Assembly: GCA_944321145.1 (NCBI GenBank)
Contig: CALUKF010000005.1
Span: forward strand, 36,378 to 100,377
Source of the DNA: an uncultured Odoribacter sp.
Lineage (GTDB): Bacteria; Bacteroidota; Bacteroidia; Bacteroidales; Marinifilaceae
DNA: 64,000 nt
Reading direction: 5' to 3'
Part shown: piece by piece, positions 15,827 to 23,350 of the stretch
How the letters are laid out: every line of letters begins with the position of its first letter
How positions within the stretch are numbered: the stretch's first letter is position 1
Translations under genes and position numbers: made by a program
Notes under the pieces: model-generated
The model's input: only the letters and a program-made list of their open reading frames with translations
Databases searched by the model: none
What the model was told of the DNA's origin: nothing

Positions 15827-17320
15827 ATGGGCATCATCATCCGGCAGAGCATCAAAGCGACGGTATTCAACTACGTGGGAGCCTTTATCGGCTTCCTCAC
15901 TACCTTTTTTGTGCTCACCAAGTTCCTGGCGCCCGAAATCATTGGTTTGACAAAAGTGGTCTACGAGGTCTCCGCCATGGTGGCAGGCTTTGCCCAGTTG
16001 GGCACTTCCGCTTCTGCCATGCGCTTTTTCCCCTACTTTCGCGACCCGTCGAACAGCCACAACGGCTTTTTCTTCTATCTGATGCTCATGCCTGCTGTGG
16101 GGTCGGTTGTCTTTATCGGGCTGTTTCTCTTGTTTAAGAGGTACGTCGTTGACTTTTTCATTGACAAGTCCGCCCTTTTGCTCGATTATTACGACTGGCT
16201 GATACCCATGATTATCTTCCTGACTTTCTGGACGGTATTGGAGACCTACTCCAGCATCCTCCTGCGCATCGTGGTGCCGAAGTTCATCAAGGAAATCGGC
16301 ATCCGGGTGCTTCTCCTCGCCGTCTATTTGCTCTATGCCTTGAAAGTATTGGATGTTACCGGTTTGGTCATTGCTTACATCTCCGTTTACGGGATAGCGA
16401 TGCTCGCCCTTTTCGTTTACATATCCCGCATCACCTCCGTCTCCCTGAAGCACAATTTCGCCTTTATCGACCGTGATTTGGGCAGGAAGATTATGAAATA
16501 CACGCTCTTCCTCCTGCTGAGTGCCTTGAGCGGCAACATTATATGGCAACTCGACCTTTTCATGGTCAGTGCCCAGGAAGGCTTGGACGATGCCGGCATT
16601 TATACCATTGCCGCCTACATGGCGTTTGCCATCGAACTTCCGGCACGCTCCATCACTTCCATTTCTTCCCCCTTGGCTGCCACAGCCTTGAAGGAAGGCG
16701 ACTGGCAACAGGCAAACCGCCTCTACAAAAAAGTTTCCCTCCACCAATTCATGGCAGGCACCCTTTTTTTCTTGCTGGTGTGGGTGAACATCGACAATAT
16801 CTTTGACATCATTCCTCATGGCGAGATTTACGAAGCAGGGAAATGGGTGGTCTTCTTCATTGCCCTTTCCAAAATCATCTCCATGACCCTCTCTTTCGGA
16901 GGGACGTTGATATCCTTCTCCCGCTACTATTATTGGAGCCTCTATTTCACCTTCTTCCTCACCGCCTTGACCATCACGACCAACTATTATTTCATCCCCC
17001 TCTGGGGCATCTCCGGTGCAGCCCTCGCAACCCTCCTCACCTGCATTGTCAGCTACACCTTCCAGCAATGGATTGTCATGTGGAAAATCAAAGGCAACCC
17101 CTATTCCTGGGGCATCGCCAAACAATTGCTCCTCGTCCTCGCCCTCTTCGCCTTCAACGCATTGCTGCCCCGTTGGACGGCGAACCCCTTTGTCGATGTC
17201 GCTTACCGCTCCTTGATTATCGCTGCGCTCTGGTTGCTCCTTGCTTACAGGCTCCGCATCTCCGACGAATTGTGCCGCCTCGTCCGCTCTACCCTAAACA
17301 AGCTGACCACTCGCGGATAA
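15827..17320 (+). CDS. oligosaccharide flippase (Wzx/MOP family)
   Basis: 497 residues with about 12-14 hydrophobic membrane segments and the RfbX/polysaccharide-export layout (GIIIRQSIKATVFNYVGAFI at the N-terminus, YTLFLLLSALSGNIIWQLDL in the middle). It should flip lipid-linked glycan units across the inner membrane. Neighbouring genes encode glycosyl- and polyol-phosphate transferases, which supports this. The plus strand is strongly C-rich here. The 3' end overlaps the converging glycosyltransferase gene by 32 bases. Confidence 0.9.
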   Translation: MGIIIRQSIKATVFNYVGAFIGFLTTFFVLTKFLAPEIIGLTKVVYEVSAMVAGFAQLGTSASAMRFFPYFRDPSNSHNGFFFYLMLMPAVGSVVFIGLFLLFKRYVVDFFIDKSALLLDYYDWLIPMIIFLTFWTVLETYSSILLRIVVPKFIKEIGIRVLLLAVYLLYALKVLDVTGLVIAYISVYGIAMLALFVYISRITSVSLKHNFAFIDRDLGRKIMKYTLFLLLSALSGNIIWQLDLFMVSAQEGLDDAGIYTIAAYMAFAIELPARSITSISSPLAATALKEGDWQQANRLYKKVSLHQFMAGTLFFLLVWVNIDNIFDIIPHGEIYEAGKWVVFFIALSKIISMTLSFGGTLISFSRYYYWSLYFTFFLTALTITTNYYFIPLWGISGAALATLLTCIVSYTFQQWIVMWKIKGNPYSWGIAKQLLLVLALFAFNALLPRWTANPFVDVAYRSLIIAALWLLLAYRLRISDELCRLVRSTLNKLTTRG

Positions 17321-18479
17321 TGTGCTCCTCGTCGAAACGCTTGCAGTCCTCAATCGCATGCCGTGCGAGCCTTTCCCGCTCCTCCTCATTGTCCATCAGC
17401 CGCTCCAAGGCTTCGGCAAACGCTGCCGCATTGCCCTGTGGCACAAGCACCCCATTCCGCCCGTCTTGTATAATGTCATGTATCGCTGCATAGGTGTCGA
17501 AGGCAATGGGCACTGCCCCCATCTGCTGCGCTTCCGTCAGCACAATGCCGAAACCCTCGTATGCCGAAGTCAGCATGCAAATCGCTGCCCGCCGGTAATA
17601 CTCCTGTGGCGGCAGCCTCCCCTCGAAGTCCGCTTGCTGCAATCCCAATCGTTGCGCCAGGTGGCGGTAATATCCTTCGTCCTCTCCCGTCCCCACAATT
17701 TTCAACCGCCACTCCGGGAATTTGCCCCCTCGCTCCACCCGCTGCCAGATTTTCAGTGCCGTGGAAATCCTTTTTACCCGTTCGCTCAGGCGGGCTACAA
17801 TCACCACCTCCTTCCGCTTCCGCAAAATTTCCTCTTCCGGCAAATACGCTTGAAAAGACAGGCTGTTCCCAATCGCCCAAAACTTCTTCCTCTCCCCTTC
17901 TGCTTTCCCTGCCAACTGTTCCACCAGCGGGATATAGCTTGCCGACAGCAATACAATCTCATCCGCCGCCTCCCACATAAACGCATAATCCCTCCGCGTC
18001 CTTTGCGCCACGAGCCTTCGGAATATGCCCCTCGGCAGCAACGCCACCATTCCCTTCTTCAGCGTGCGTATCTTCCCTTGTCCGTGCAGCAGCCGGTAAA
18101 ACTCTGCCCCTGCGCTCGGCGGCACAAACTCCTTCCCCGGCATGCTGTGGTAACAATAGAGCAACTTGCACCCCTCCACGCTTCGCGTTGCTCGGCTCAC
18201 CACCGCCAGCTTCTTCAGTGGCCAGCACTCCTGCACAATCACCCGTGTAATGCCATGCCTTCGGATAAACGCTGCCAACTCCTGCGACGCCTCTTCCGTG
18301 AAATCCAGTTTCTGCACCGCCCGGAACAGCCCGTTCACCGTCGGCGTATCCTTTTCAAAATTAGCCCCGTAGCATGCCATCCCCCGCCCCTCGAACGCCT
18401 TCGCCAGCACCCACGTAATCCGCTGTATCCCCGAATGCAGCGGATTCACCTCGCTATTATTAACAAACAAAATATTCAT
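17289..18479 (-). CDS. glycosyltransferase family 4
   Basis: 396 residues, GT-B fold. The N-terminus MNILFVNNSEVNPLHSGIQR holds the glycine-containing loop of the first Rossmann domain; the C-terminal domain shows KEVVIVARLSERVKRI and the donor-binding motif TSAYEGFGIVLTEAQQMG (the E-x7-E pair), then NGVLVPQGN. It should move a sugar from a nucleotide donor to a lipid-linked glycan at the cytoplasmic membrane. It converges with the flippase gene (32-base overlap). A TAnnTTTG box lies only four bases upstream of its ATG, so the message may be nearly leaderless. Confidence 0.92.
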   Translation of the reverse strand: MNILFVNNSEVNPLHSGIQRITWVLAKAFEGRGMACYGANFEKDTPTVNGLFRAVQKLDFTEEASQELAAFIRRHGITRVIVQECWPLKKLAVVSRATRSVEGCKLLYCYHSMPGKEFVPPSAGAEFYRLLHGQGKIRTLKKGMVALLPRGIFRRLVAQRTRRDYAFMWEAADEIVLLSASYIPLVEQLAGKAEGERKKFWAIGNSLSFQAYLPEEEILRKRKEVVIVARLSERVKRISTALKIWQRVERGGKFPEWRLKIVGTGEDEGYYRHLAQRLGLQQADFEGRLPPQEYYRRAAICMLTSAYEGFGIVLTEAQQMGAVPIAFDTYAAIHDIIQDGRNGVLVPQGNAAAFAEALERLMDNEEERERLARHAIEDCKRFDEEHIIREWSACLG

Positions 18480-18483
18480 GTAG

Positions 18484-18491
18484 CAAATGTA
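18484..18491 (-). promoter_or_regulatory. -7 box just upstream of the GT4 start
   Basis: TACATTTG on the minus strand, ending four bases before the ATG at 18479. If used, transcription would begin at or within the start codon. No good TTTG partner is found, so it may be chance. Confidence 0.35.
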
Positions 18492-18541
18492 GAAACATTT
18501 TTTTTAGTTTCCCCCAGACTCAAAAATTTCTTTCCAAATCC

Positions 18542-18572
18542 TTTGTAATCTCAGCATAAACTTTTATCTTTG
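18542..18572 (+). promoter_or_regulatory. promoter of the Abi gene
   Basis: TTTG (18542-18545), 19 bases, TATCTTTG (18565-18572): a near-perfect Bacteroides promoter. It sets the transcript start near 18577, leaving a leader of about 65 bases before the ATG at 18642. Confidence 0.75.
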
Positions 18573-18582
18573 CATCAACAGA

Positions 18583-18622
18583 TTCCGCCACGCTTCCCAT
18601 TGCACAGCGTACCAGGGCGGAA
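18583..18622 (+). promoter_or_regulatory. leader hairpin of the Abi gene
   Basis: TTCCGCC (18583-18589) pairs with GGCGGAA (18616-18622), and inside it CGCT (18591-18594) with AGCG (18606-18609). CTTTTGCTTT follows. Placed between the promoter and the start codon, it could act as an attenuator or protect the 5' end. Confidence 0.5.
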
Positions 18623-18641
18623 CTTTTGCTTTATACAAGTT

Positions 18642-19538
18642 ATGGAATATACAAAACAACCAATAGACTATTCTCAGCAAATACAAATGCTGAAAGAACG
18701 GGGGTTAATCTTCCAAGATGAAAAAGGGGCATTAGAACAACTCCGAATCATTAGTTATTTCCGGTTAGCGAACTATTTGCGTCCCATGGAAGAAGATAAA
18801 GTAAGCCACATATTTAAGTCTGAAAGCTATTTTGAGAATGCCTTGAATTTGTATTACTTTGATAAGGAATTACGAGCACTGATATTTACTGCTATTCAAA
18901 GTATTGAAATAGCATTACGCACAAAAATCATTCATTACGTTTCTTTAAAATATGGTGCGTTTTGGTTTGCTGATATCAGCCTCTGCTCTGACCAACGGAG
19001 GTTTGCTGAAAACTTAAACCATATTCAACAAGAACTACAGCGTTCAAAGGAAGATTTCATATTGGAGCATTACGGTAAATATACTTATCCGGCCTTTCCG
19101 CCTGTATGGAAAACATTGGAGGTCGTTTCTTTCGGTACGCTTTCTAAACTATATTACAATTTGTCAGACAAAAAAGTAAAGAAGCAAATAGCTCAAGATT
19201 TAGATGTGCCACAACACTTGTATTTGGAAAGTTGGATAAAATCAGCAACAGTTTTGCGTAATTGCATCGCCCATCATGCCCGTATTTGGAATCGACGTTT
19301 CCCACAAATGCCGCATTTGCCTCAGAAGATGCCAAAAGCGTGGGTAAACAACAATCAAGTCCCGATGATGAAACTTTATCCCCAACTTTGTTTTTTAGCT
19401 TATTTGCAAAACAGCATTCACCCGAACAATACTTTCAGACAACGTTTCTTCGCTTTGTTGGAGGCTTATCCTAATGTAGATACTAAGGCTATGGGATGTC
19501 CGGCAAATTGGCGGAAAGAACCGCTTTGGAATATCTAA
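18642..19538 (+). CDS. Abi family protein (AbiD/AbiF type, HEPN)
   Basis: 298 residues. The Abi_2 family layout is clear: YSQQIQMLKERGLIFQDEKG, then LRIISYFRLANYLRPM, a helix with LRALIFTAIQSIEIALRTKI, and the HEPN-type catalytic motif RNCIAHHARIWNRRF (Arg206-x4-His211). HEPN proteins of this kind are putative RNases that cause abortive infection when phage attack. The gene is visibly more AT-rich than the glycan genes on both sides and has its own promoter and leader hairpin, so it looks inserted into the glycan locus. The frame is open from 18570, but that lies on top of the promoter; the ATG at 18642 fits the family. No separate antitoxin gene is seen. Confidence 0.9.
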   Translation: MEYTKQPIDYSQQIQMLKERGLIFQDEKGALEQLRIISYFRLANYLRPMEEDKVSHIFKSESYFENALNLYYFDKELRALIFTAIQSIEIALRTKIIHYVSLKYGAFWFADISLCSDQRRFAENLNHIQQELQRSKEDFILEHYGKYTYPAFPPVWKTLEVVSFGTLSKLYYNLSDKKVKKQIAQDLDVPQHLYLESWIKSATVLRNCIAHHARIWNRRFPQMPHLPQKMPKAWVNNNQVPMMKLYPQLCFLAYLQNSIHPNNTFRQRFFALLEAYPNVDTKAMGCPANWRKEPLWNI

Positions 19539-19549
19539 AACATTTACTC

Positions 19550-20740
19550 ATGAAACTCGTCGCATACCTCATCGGCTATCTCCTCAGGGCATTCTCCTTC
19601 TGCGTGCCCCGGAGCAAAAAAATCTGGGCGTTTGGCAGCTTCCGTGGCGCCTTCACGGACAATGCCAAATACCTCTTCATCCACGTCTCCCGTGCGTGCC
19701 CCGAAGTATTCCCCGTTTGGATATCCTACAAAGCCGCCACCGTCCGTGCCGTCCGTGCGGCAGGGCTGCGTGCCTGCTCCCTCTTCTCCCTCCCCGGCTT
19801 ATACTACGCCCTCCGTGCCGGCATCTACTTCTTCAACGCCTACAGCTCCGACATCTGCTACTTCACCGCCGGGCGCGCCCTCTGCGTCAACCTCTGGCAC
19901 GGCGTCGGGCTCAAGAAAATCGAGTTCTGCGTCGACAAAGGCGCCCTCTACGACCGCTACGTCCGCAAAACCCTGCGCGAGCGTTTCTACTATCCCCAAG
20001 TCTATCGCCGCCCCGACTACTTCCTTTCCTCCACGCCCTTCCAGACCGTCAAATTCGCCCAAGCCTTCCGCATTCCCGAAAGCCGCTGCCTCCCTCTCGG
20101 CTATCCCCGCAACGACCTCCTCCTCCTCCCCGAACCCGCACGCCGCGGCTTCATCCGCCAATACGCCCCCCCTGCCACGGAGGAACTCATCCAAAAATGC
20201 CGCTCATACTCCCGCGTATTCCTCTACATGCCCACGTGGCGCGAATCCCAGCGCAACCTCTTCGCCGAGCACCTCAACCTCGAAGCCCTCCACCTCCTCA
20301 TGCAGCGCAAAAACGCCCTCCTCCTCCTCAAGCCCCATGCCAACGTCCGCCTCGACGCGCGCCTCCGCCGCATGGAATACTCCAACCTCCTTCTCCTCGA
20401 AGGTGGCTTGGACGTCTATCCCCTCCTCCCTTACACCGACGTCCTCATCACCGACTACTCCTCCGTCCTCTACGACTACCTCCTCATGGACAACAAAGGC
20501 GTCATCCTCTACCTCTACGACTATGCCGAATACATCAACGAACGCGACTTCAACTACCCCTTCCTCGAAAACGTGGCGGGCGAATTGGCATACACCTTCC
20601 CCGAGCTCCTCTCCGCCATCAAGCGCGACACCTACGACACCTCGCGCTACCCCCTCATCCGCTCCCGTTTCTGGGGCGATTACCATGGCGATGCCTCCCG
20701 CACCGTGGCGCAATACTTCCTCGACAAAATCAAATCATAG
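19550..20740 (+). CDS. CDP-glycerol/ribitol phosphotransferase family protein
   Basis: 396 residues. It belongs to the TagF/TarL-like CDP-polyol phosphotransferase superfamily: VNLWHGVGLKKIEF (catalytic-type histidine), VFLYMPTWRES, LLLKPHAN and the hallmark ITDYSSVLYDYLL. It should transfer a polyol-phosphate from a CDP donor to a glycan on the cytoplasmic side. The start (MKLVAYLIGYLLRAFSFCVP) is 11 bases after the Abi stop; the frame also opens at 19496. Wobble positions are extremely C-rich. Together with the cytidylyltransferase and SDR genes at 23.3-24.7 kb it suggests a polyol-phosphate decorated surface glycan. Confidence 0.88.
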   Translation: MKLVAYLIGYLLRAFSFCVPRSKKIWAFGSFRGAFTDNAKYLFIHVSRACPEVFPVWISYKAATVRAVRAAGLRACSLFSLPGLYYALRAGIYFFNAYSSDICYFTAGRALCVNLWHGVGLKKIEFCVDKGALYDRYVRKTLRERFYYPQVYRRPDYFLSSTPFQTVKFAQAFRIPESRCLPLGYPRNDLLLLPEPARRGFIRQYAPPATEELIQKCRSYSRVFLYMPTWRESQRNLFAEHLNLEALHLLMQRKNALLLLKPHANVRLDARLRRMEYSNLLLLEGGLDVYPLLPYTDVLITDYSSVLYDYLLMDNKGVILYLYDYAEYINERDFNYPFLENVAGELAYTFPELLSAIKRDTYDTSRYPLIRSRFWGDYHGDASRTVAQYFLDKIKS

Positions 20741-21745
20741 CTTCACCCGCCTGCAAAACGGATTGAACACCAGCACCAGGAAGACAATCTTCGTCAGCGG
20801 ATAATGCCCCAGCCGCCCGAACGCCCTCCTCACCGCCGCCTGCATCACCCCGTCCCTCCGTATCCGCCCCAACTGCCCCACCGCTTTCATGACCGGCAAC
20901 TTCCTCAATTCGTGCCGGAAACTTGTGTAACACAGCAGCACAACGGCATCCGTGTAATTGTCCTTTTCTTCCTCCAGTCTGCCTTTCTCCTTTAAGAAAT
21001 CATGCAAATCTTCCAGATACCTTGTCACATGCTTGAGTGACTTGAAGCTGTAGCTTGCCCCCGCATTGCTGGCATGCCACACATGTGTATAGAGGGCTTC
21101 CGGCACATGGCTCGTTTTGCGGGCATGCAGGAAAGCTTGCAGCAAAAACACCCTATCTTCGAAAGTTGTGACCCGGTTGTCCGGGAACGCAATGTGGTAT
21201 TGGCTCAGAAAATCCCGTTTGAACAGGCTGTTCCACACATACCCGTTGTTGCTGAAAAGGGTTTGGTTGTTGCGTGCCGGGCGGAAATTGACCAGTTCCG
21301 AGAACTGCCTCCGGATAAATTCAGTTTCGGGGAAATCATGGGGTATCCCCCGTCGCCACTTTGCTCCGCCTCGCGCAATCCAATAATCCGCCACCACCAC
21401 CTCCGCCCCCGTTTCCTTGCCCCGTGCGTACAGCTTCTCGAACATCTCCGGCTCCACCAAATCATCGTGGTCGCAGAACCCGATATACTCTCCCCGTGCC
21501 ACCTTCAGCCCCTCGTTGCGGCTGAACCCCACATGCAGATTCTCCCGGTTGCGCACGATGACAACCCGTCCGTCCCGTGCGGCATACTCCTCCGCCACCC
21601 GGTCGCTCCCGTCCGTCGGGCAATCCAGCACAAGCACAATCTCAATCTCCCGGAGCGTCTGCCCCACAAGGCTGTCCAACAGCGGCGCCAGATACTTCCC
21701 CGCATTGTAAACCGGCACAATGATACTCACTTTCGGTGTTTCCAT
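20735..21745 (-). CDS. glycosyltransferase family 2
   Basis: About 336 residues, GT-A fold: VSIIVPVYNAGKYL at the N-terminus, SRNEGLKVARGEYIGFCDHDD (the DxD-type motif is DHDD) near residues 75-95, and TFEDRVFL further on. The last 60 residues are basic and partly hydrophobic, suggesting membrane contact. It transfers a sugar to an acceptor in surface glycan synthesis. The start METPKVSII (21745) is preferred over the ATG at 21760 because a promoter box ends at 21766. It converges with the preceding gene, overlapping by six bases. Confidence 0.9.
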   Translation of the reverse strand: METPKVSIIVPVYNAGKYLAPLLDSLVGQTLREIEIVLVLDCPTDGSDRVAEEYAARDGRVVIVRNRENLHVGFSRNEGLKVARGEYIGFCDHDDLVEPEMFEKLYARGKETGAEVVVADYWIARGGAKWRRGIPHDFPETEFIRRQFSELVNFRPARNNQTLFSNNGYVWNSLFKRDFLSQYHIAFPDNRVTTFEDRVFLLQAFLHARKTSHVPEALYTHVWHASNAGASYSFKSLKHVTRYLEDLHDFLKEKGRLEEEKDNYTDAVVLLCYTSFRHELRKLPVMKAVGQLGRIRRDGVMQAAVRRAFGRLGHYPLTKIVFLVLVFNPFCRRVKL

Positions 21746-21765
21746 AACTGCATTTTTCATTTGCG

Positions 21766-21773
21766 CAAAGATA
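21766..21773 (-). promoter_or_regulatory. -7 box of the GT2 gene
   Basis: TATCTTTG on the minus strand, six bases upstream of the ATG at 21760 and 21 bases upstream of the ATG at 21745. It favours the inner start. No clear upstream TTTG is seen. Confidence 0.45.
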
Positions 21774-21808
21774 TAAATAATCGGGATAAAATCCCCCTCT
21801 TCCCCGCC

Positions 21809-22079
21809 GGAAACGCCTTGGAAACGCCTCCCCGTCCCTCCCCCTCCCGCCTCTTTCCCCGTCCCATCCGCCTCCTCTCCCGCCCATTACCATGAATTTT
21901 TAATAAATAAACACTATATCATTCCATGATTATCGCTAATCGAAATTACACTTATATTAGAGTTACATTAGACTTAATATAGTGTTGAATTAGTGTAATG
22001 CGCTGGATGTGAACCGAAAGGGAAGGTGATGGAGGCAGGGTGGCAGGCAGGGATTTTTCAGGGGAATTTTGCGGGAGGG
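21809..22079. repeat. period-11 palindromic array B
   Basis: This fills most of the 470-base gap before fic. A C-rich left arm begins with two tandem 11-mers, GGAAACGCCTT and GGAAACGCCTC (21809-21830). The AT-rich core 21910-21997 is eight 11-base units; examples are ATATTAGAGTT (21954-21964) and ACATTAGACTT (21965-21975). Units left of the centre read in the opposite sense: ACACTATAT (21911-21919) is the exact complement of ATATAGTGT (21977-21985), and ATTACACT (21945-21952) of AGTGTAAT (21992-21999). The G-rich right arm closes with GCGGGAGGG (22071-22079), complementary to CCCTCCCGC (21842-21850). No reading frame is evident. Confidence 0.7.
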
Positions 22080-22108
22080 AATGTGCGGTTATTCGAAGGA
22101 TTTTGCCT
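22077..22108 (+). repeat. 32-bp direct repeat, copy 1, left of fic
   Basis: Identical over 32 bases to 23289-23320 on the other side of the fic gene (starts GGGAATGTGCGG, ends GATTTTGCCT). In copy 2 the next bases complete a TAnnTTTG box used by the following gene; in copy 1 that box is degenerate. Confidence 0.85.
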
Positions 22109-22139
22109 GTTTTGAAAGGATTATAGGCTAAATGTTTGA

Positions 22140-22167
22140 GAAAAGGTTGTAGTTGTATAACCTTTTC
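22140..22167. promoter_or_regulatory. palindromic operator candidate of fic
   Basis: GAAAAGGTT (22140-22148) and AACCTTTTC (22159-22167) form a perfect 9-bp inverted repeat around ten bases. It covers the place where the upstream promoter element should sit, 12-20 bases before the -7 box at 22180. A dimeric repressor bound here would block the promoter. The Fic protein itself has a C-terminal winged-helix-like segment and could be the binder; that is inference. Confidence 0.6.
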
Positions 22168-22179
22168 GTGAATTTTTCA

Positions 22180-22187
22180 TACCTTTG
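22180..22187 (+). promoter_or_regulatory. -7 box of fic
   Basis: TACCTTTG, an exact TAnnTTTG, 28 bases before the ATG at 22216. Confidence 0.65.
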
Positions 22188-22215
22188 TGTTGTTCATTGG
22201 TAAATTTATATTCGC

Positions 22216-23283
22216 ATGAAGTATCTTAATGTCAAGAAAGCATTGGCGGCGTGGCGGGATTTGCAGCCGCTGTCGGAGAAGGACAGGGAGAGGCTTAGCC
22301 GCCGGTTCACTGTGGATTTCAATTATAACAGCAACCACATCGAGGGCAATACGTTGACATACGGGCAGACGGAAATCCTGCTGCTTTTCGGCAAGGTGAT
22401 TGGCGAGGCGGACGTGCGCGATGTGCAGGAAATGACAGCCAGCCATGTAGGCTTGCGAATGATGGCAGAGGAGGCTGCCGTGAAGGAAATGCCGTTGACG
22501 CAGAACTTCATCCGGACGTTGCACAAGACGCTGTTGCGTGAGGATTACACCGTCTACCATAGTTTGCCGGGGGGCGTACAAACGAGTTACATGATACATG
22601 CCGGGCAGTACAAGACGCGCCCTAATAGCGTGATTACGCGATATGGGGACAGGTTCGAGTATGCTTCTCCCGAAGAGACGCCGGGGCTCATGGGCGATTT
22701 GGTGGATTGGTATAATGCTGCGGAGCAGGAAGGGAAGCTTTCGCCTGTGGAGTTGGCTGCGTTGTTTCATTACCGTTATATACGCATCCATCCTTTCGAG
22801 GACGGCAATGGACGTATCGCCCGGCTGATGGTGAATTATATCCTGGCACGCCATGATTATCCGATGATTGTGGTGCGCAGCCGCAAAAAGAATGAATATT
22901 TGGAGGCTTTGCATCGGGCGGATCTCGAAGTGGGTCCCGTGCCCAGCGACGGTGCCCGTGCCGGCATTCGTGAGATACGCCCTTTTTTGAAGTATTTCAA
23001 TGAGTTGGTGGCTGCGGAGGTGTATAATGATGTGCTGTTTGTGAGCGAGAGGAATGAGAATGTGTGGTGGTATGACGGGGAACGGATTGCATTCCGGACG
23101 CCCAATTATACGAAGATATTGAACGCGATGCGGACGCAACCGACGTTGACGCTTGCGGACATGAAGGAGGAGACGGGCATCAGCGTGACGGCCATACAGA
23201 AGTTGTTGGAGCAGCTGATTTCCAAGAAATATGTGGAGCGTGGAGAGAAAGATGGCAGCTGGAGGGTGTTTGTGACGCAATAA
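22216..23283 (+). CDS. Fic family protein with N-terminal inhibitory motif and C-terminal winged helix
   Basis: 355 residues. The Fic core motif HPFEDGNGRIAR starts at His192. The N-terminal segment SNHIEGN (Ser39, Glu43) fits the inhibitory SxxxEG motif, which would fold over the active site and keep it off (class II). The last 70 residues (TLADMKEETGISVTAIQKLLEQLISKKYVERGEKDG) look like a winged helix. Fic enzymes move AMP or related groups from a nucleotide to protein hydroxyls; the target is unknown. The gene is flanked by perfect 32-bp direct repeats and preceded by a palindromic operator and array B, so it looks like an inserted, self-contained unit. Confidence 0.93.
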   Translation: MKYLNVKKALAAWRDLQPLSEKDRERLSRRFTVDFNYNSNHIEGNTLTYGQTEILLLFGKVIGEADVRDVQEMTASHVGLRMMAEEAAVKEMPLTQNFIRTLHKTLLREDYTVYHSLPGGVQTSYMIHAGQYKTRPNSVITRYGDRFEYASPEETPGLMGDLVDWYNAAEQEGKLSPVELAALFHYRYIRIHPFEDGNGRIARLMVNYILARHDYPMIVVRSRKKNEYLEALHRADLEVGPVPSDGARAGIREIRPFLKYFNELVAAEVYNDVLFVSERNENVWWYDGERIAFRTPNYTKILNAMRTQPTLTLADMKEETGISVTAIQKLLEQLISKKYVERGEKDGSWRVFVTQ

Positions 23284-23288
23284 AGTGC

Positions 23289-23320
23289 GGGAATGTGCGG
23301 TTATTCGAAGGATTTTGCCT
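23289..23320 (+). repeat. 32-bp direct repeat, copy 2, right of fic
   Basis: Exact copy of 22077-22108, beginning five bases after the fic stop. It leads straight into the -7 box TACTTTTG (23320-23327) of the cytidylyltransferase gene. Recombination between the copies would remove 1212 bases containing fic with its operator and promoter. Confidence 0.85.
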
Positions 23321-23327
23321 ACTTTTG
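23320..23327 (+). promoter_or_regulatory. -7 box of the cytidylyltransferase gene
   Basis: TACTTTTG, an exact TAnnTTTG, starting at the last base of the direct repeat and ending 23 bases before the ATG at 23351. Confidence 0.55.
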
Positions 23328-23350
23328 TTTCCGTACTAAATTGGAAAGAA

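Noticed and set aside
15797..17125. Long open frame (442 codons) on the minus strand opposite the flippase gene; similar ones at 19632-20804, 20204-20713, 25629-27494 and 28343-29653.
   Set aside because: They are opposite or out of frame to clearly recognised genes and arise from extreme third-position base skew. Their translations are low-complexity (Arg/Pro/His- or Gly/Val/Glu-rich) without domains.
22077..23320. Insertion sequence carrying fic.
   Set aside because: The flanking repeats are direct, not inverted, and there is no transposase; only a repeat-bounded segment can be claimed.
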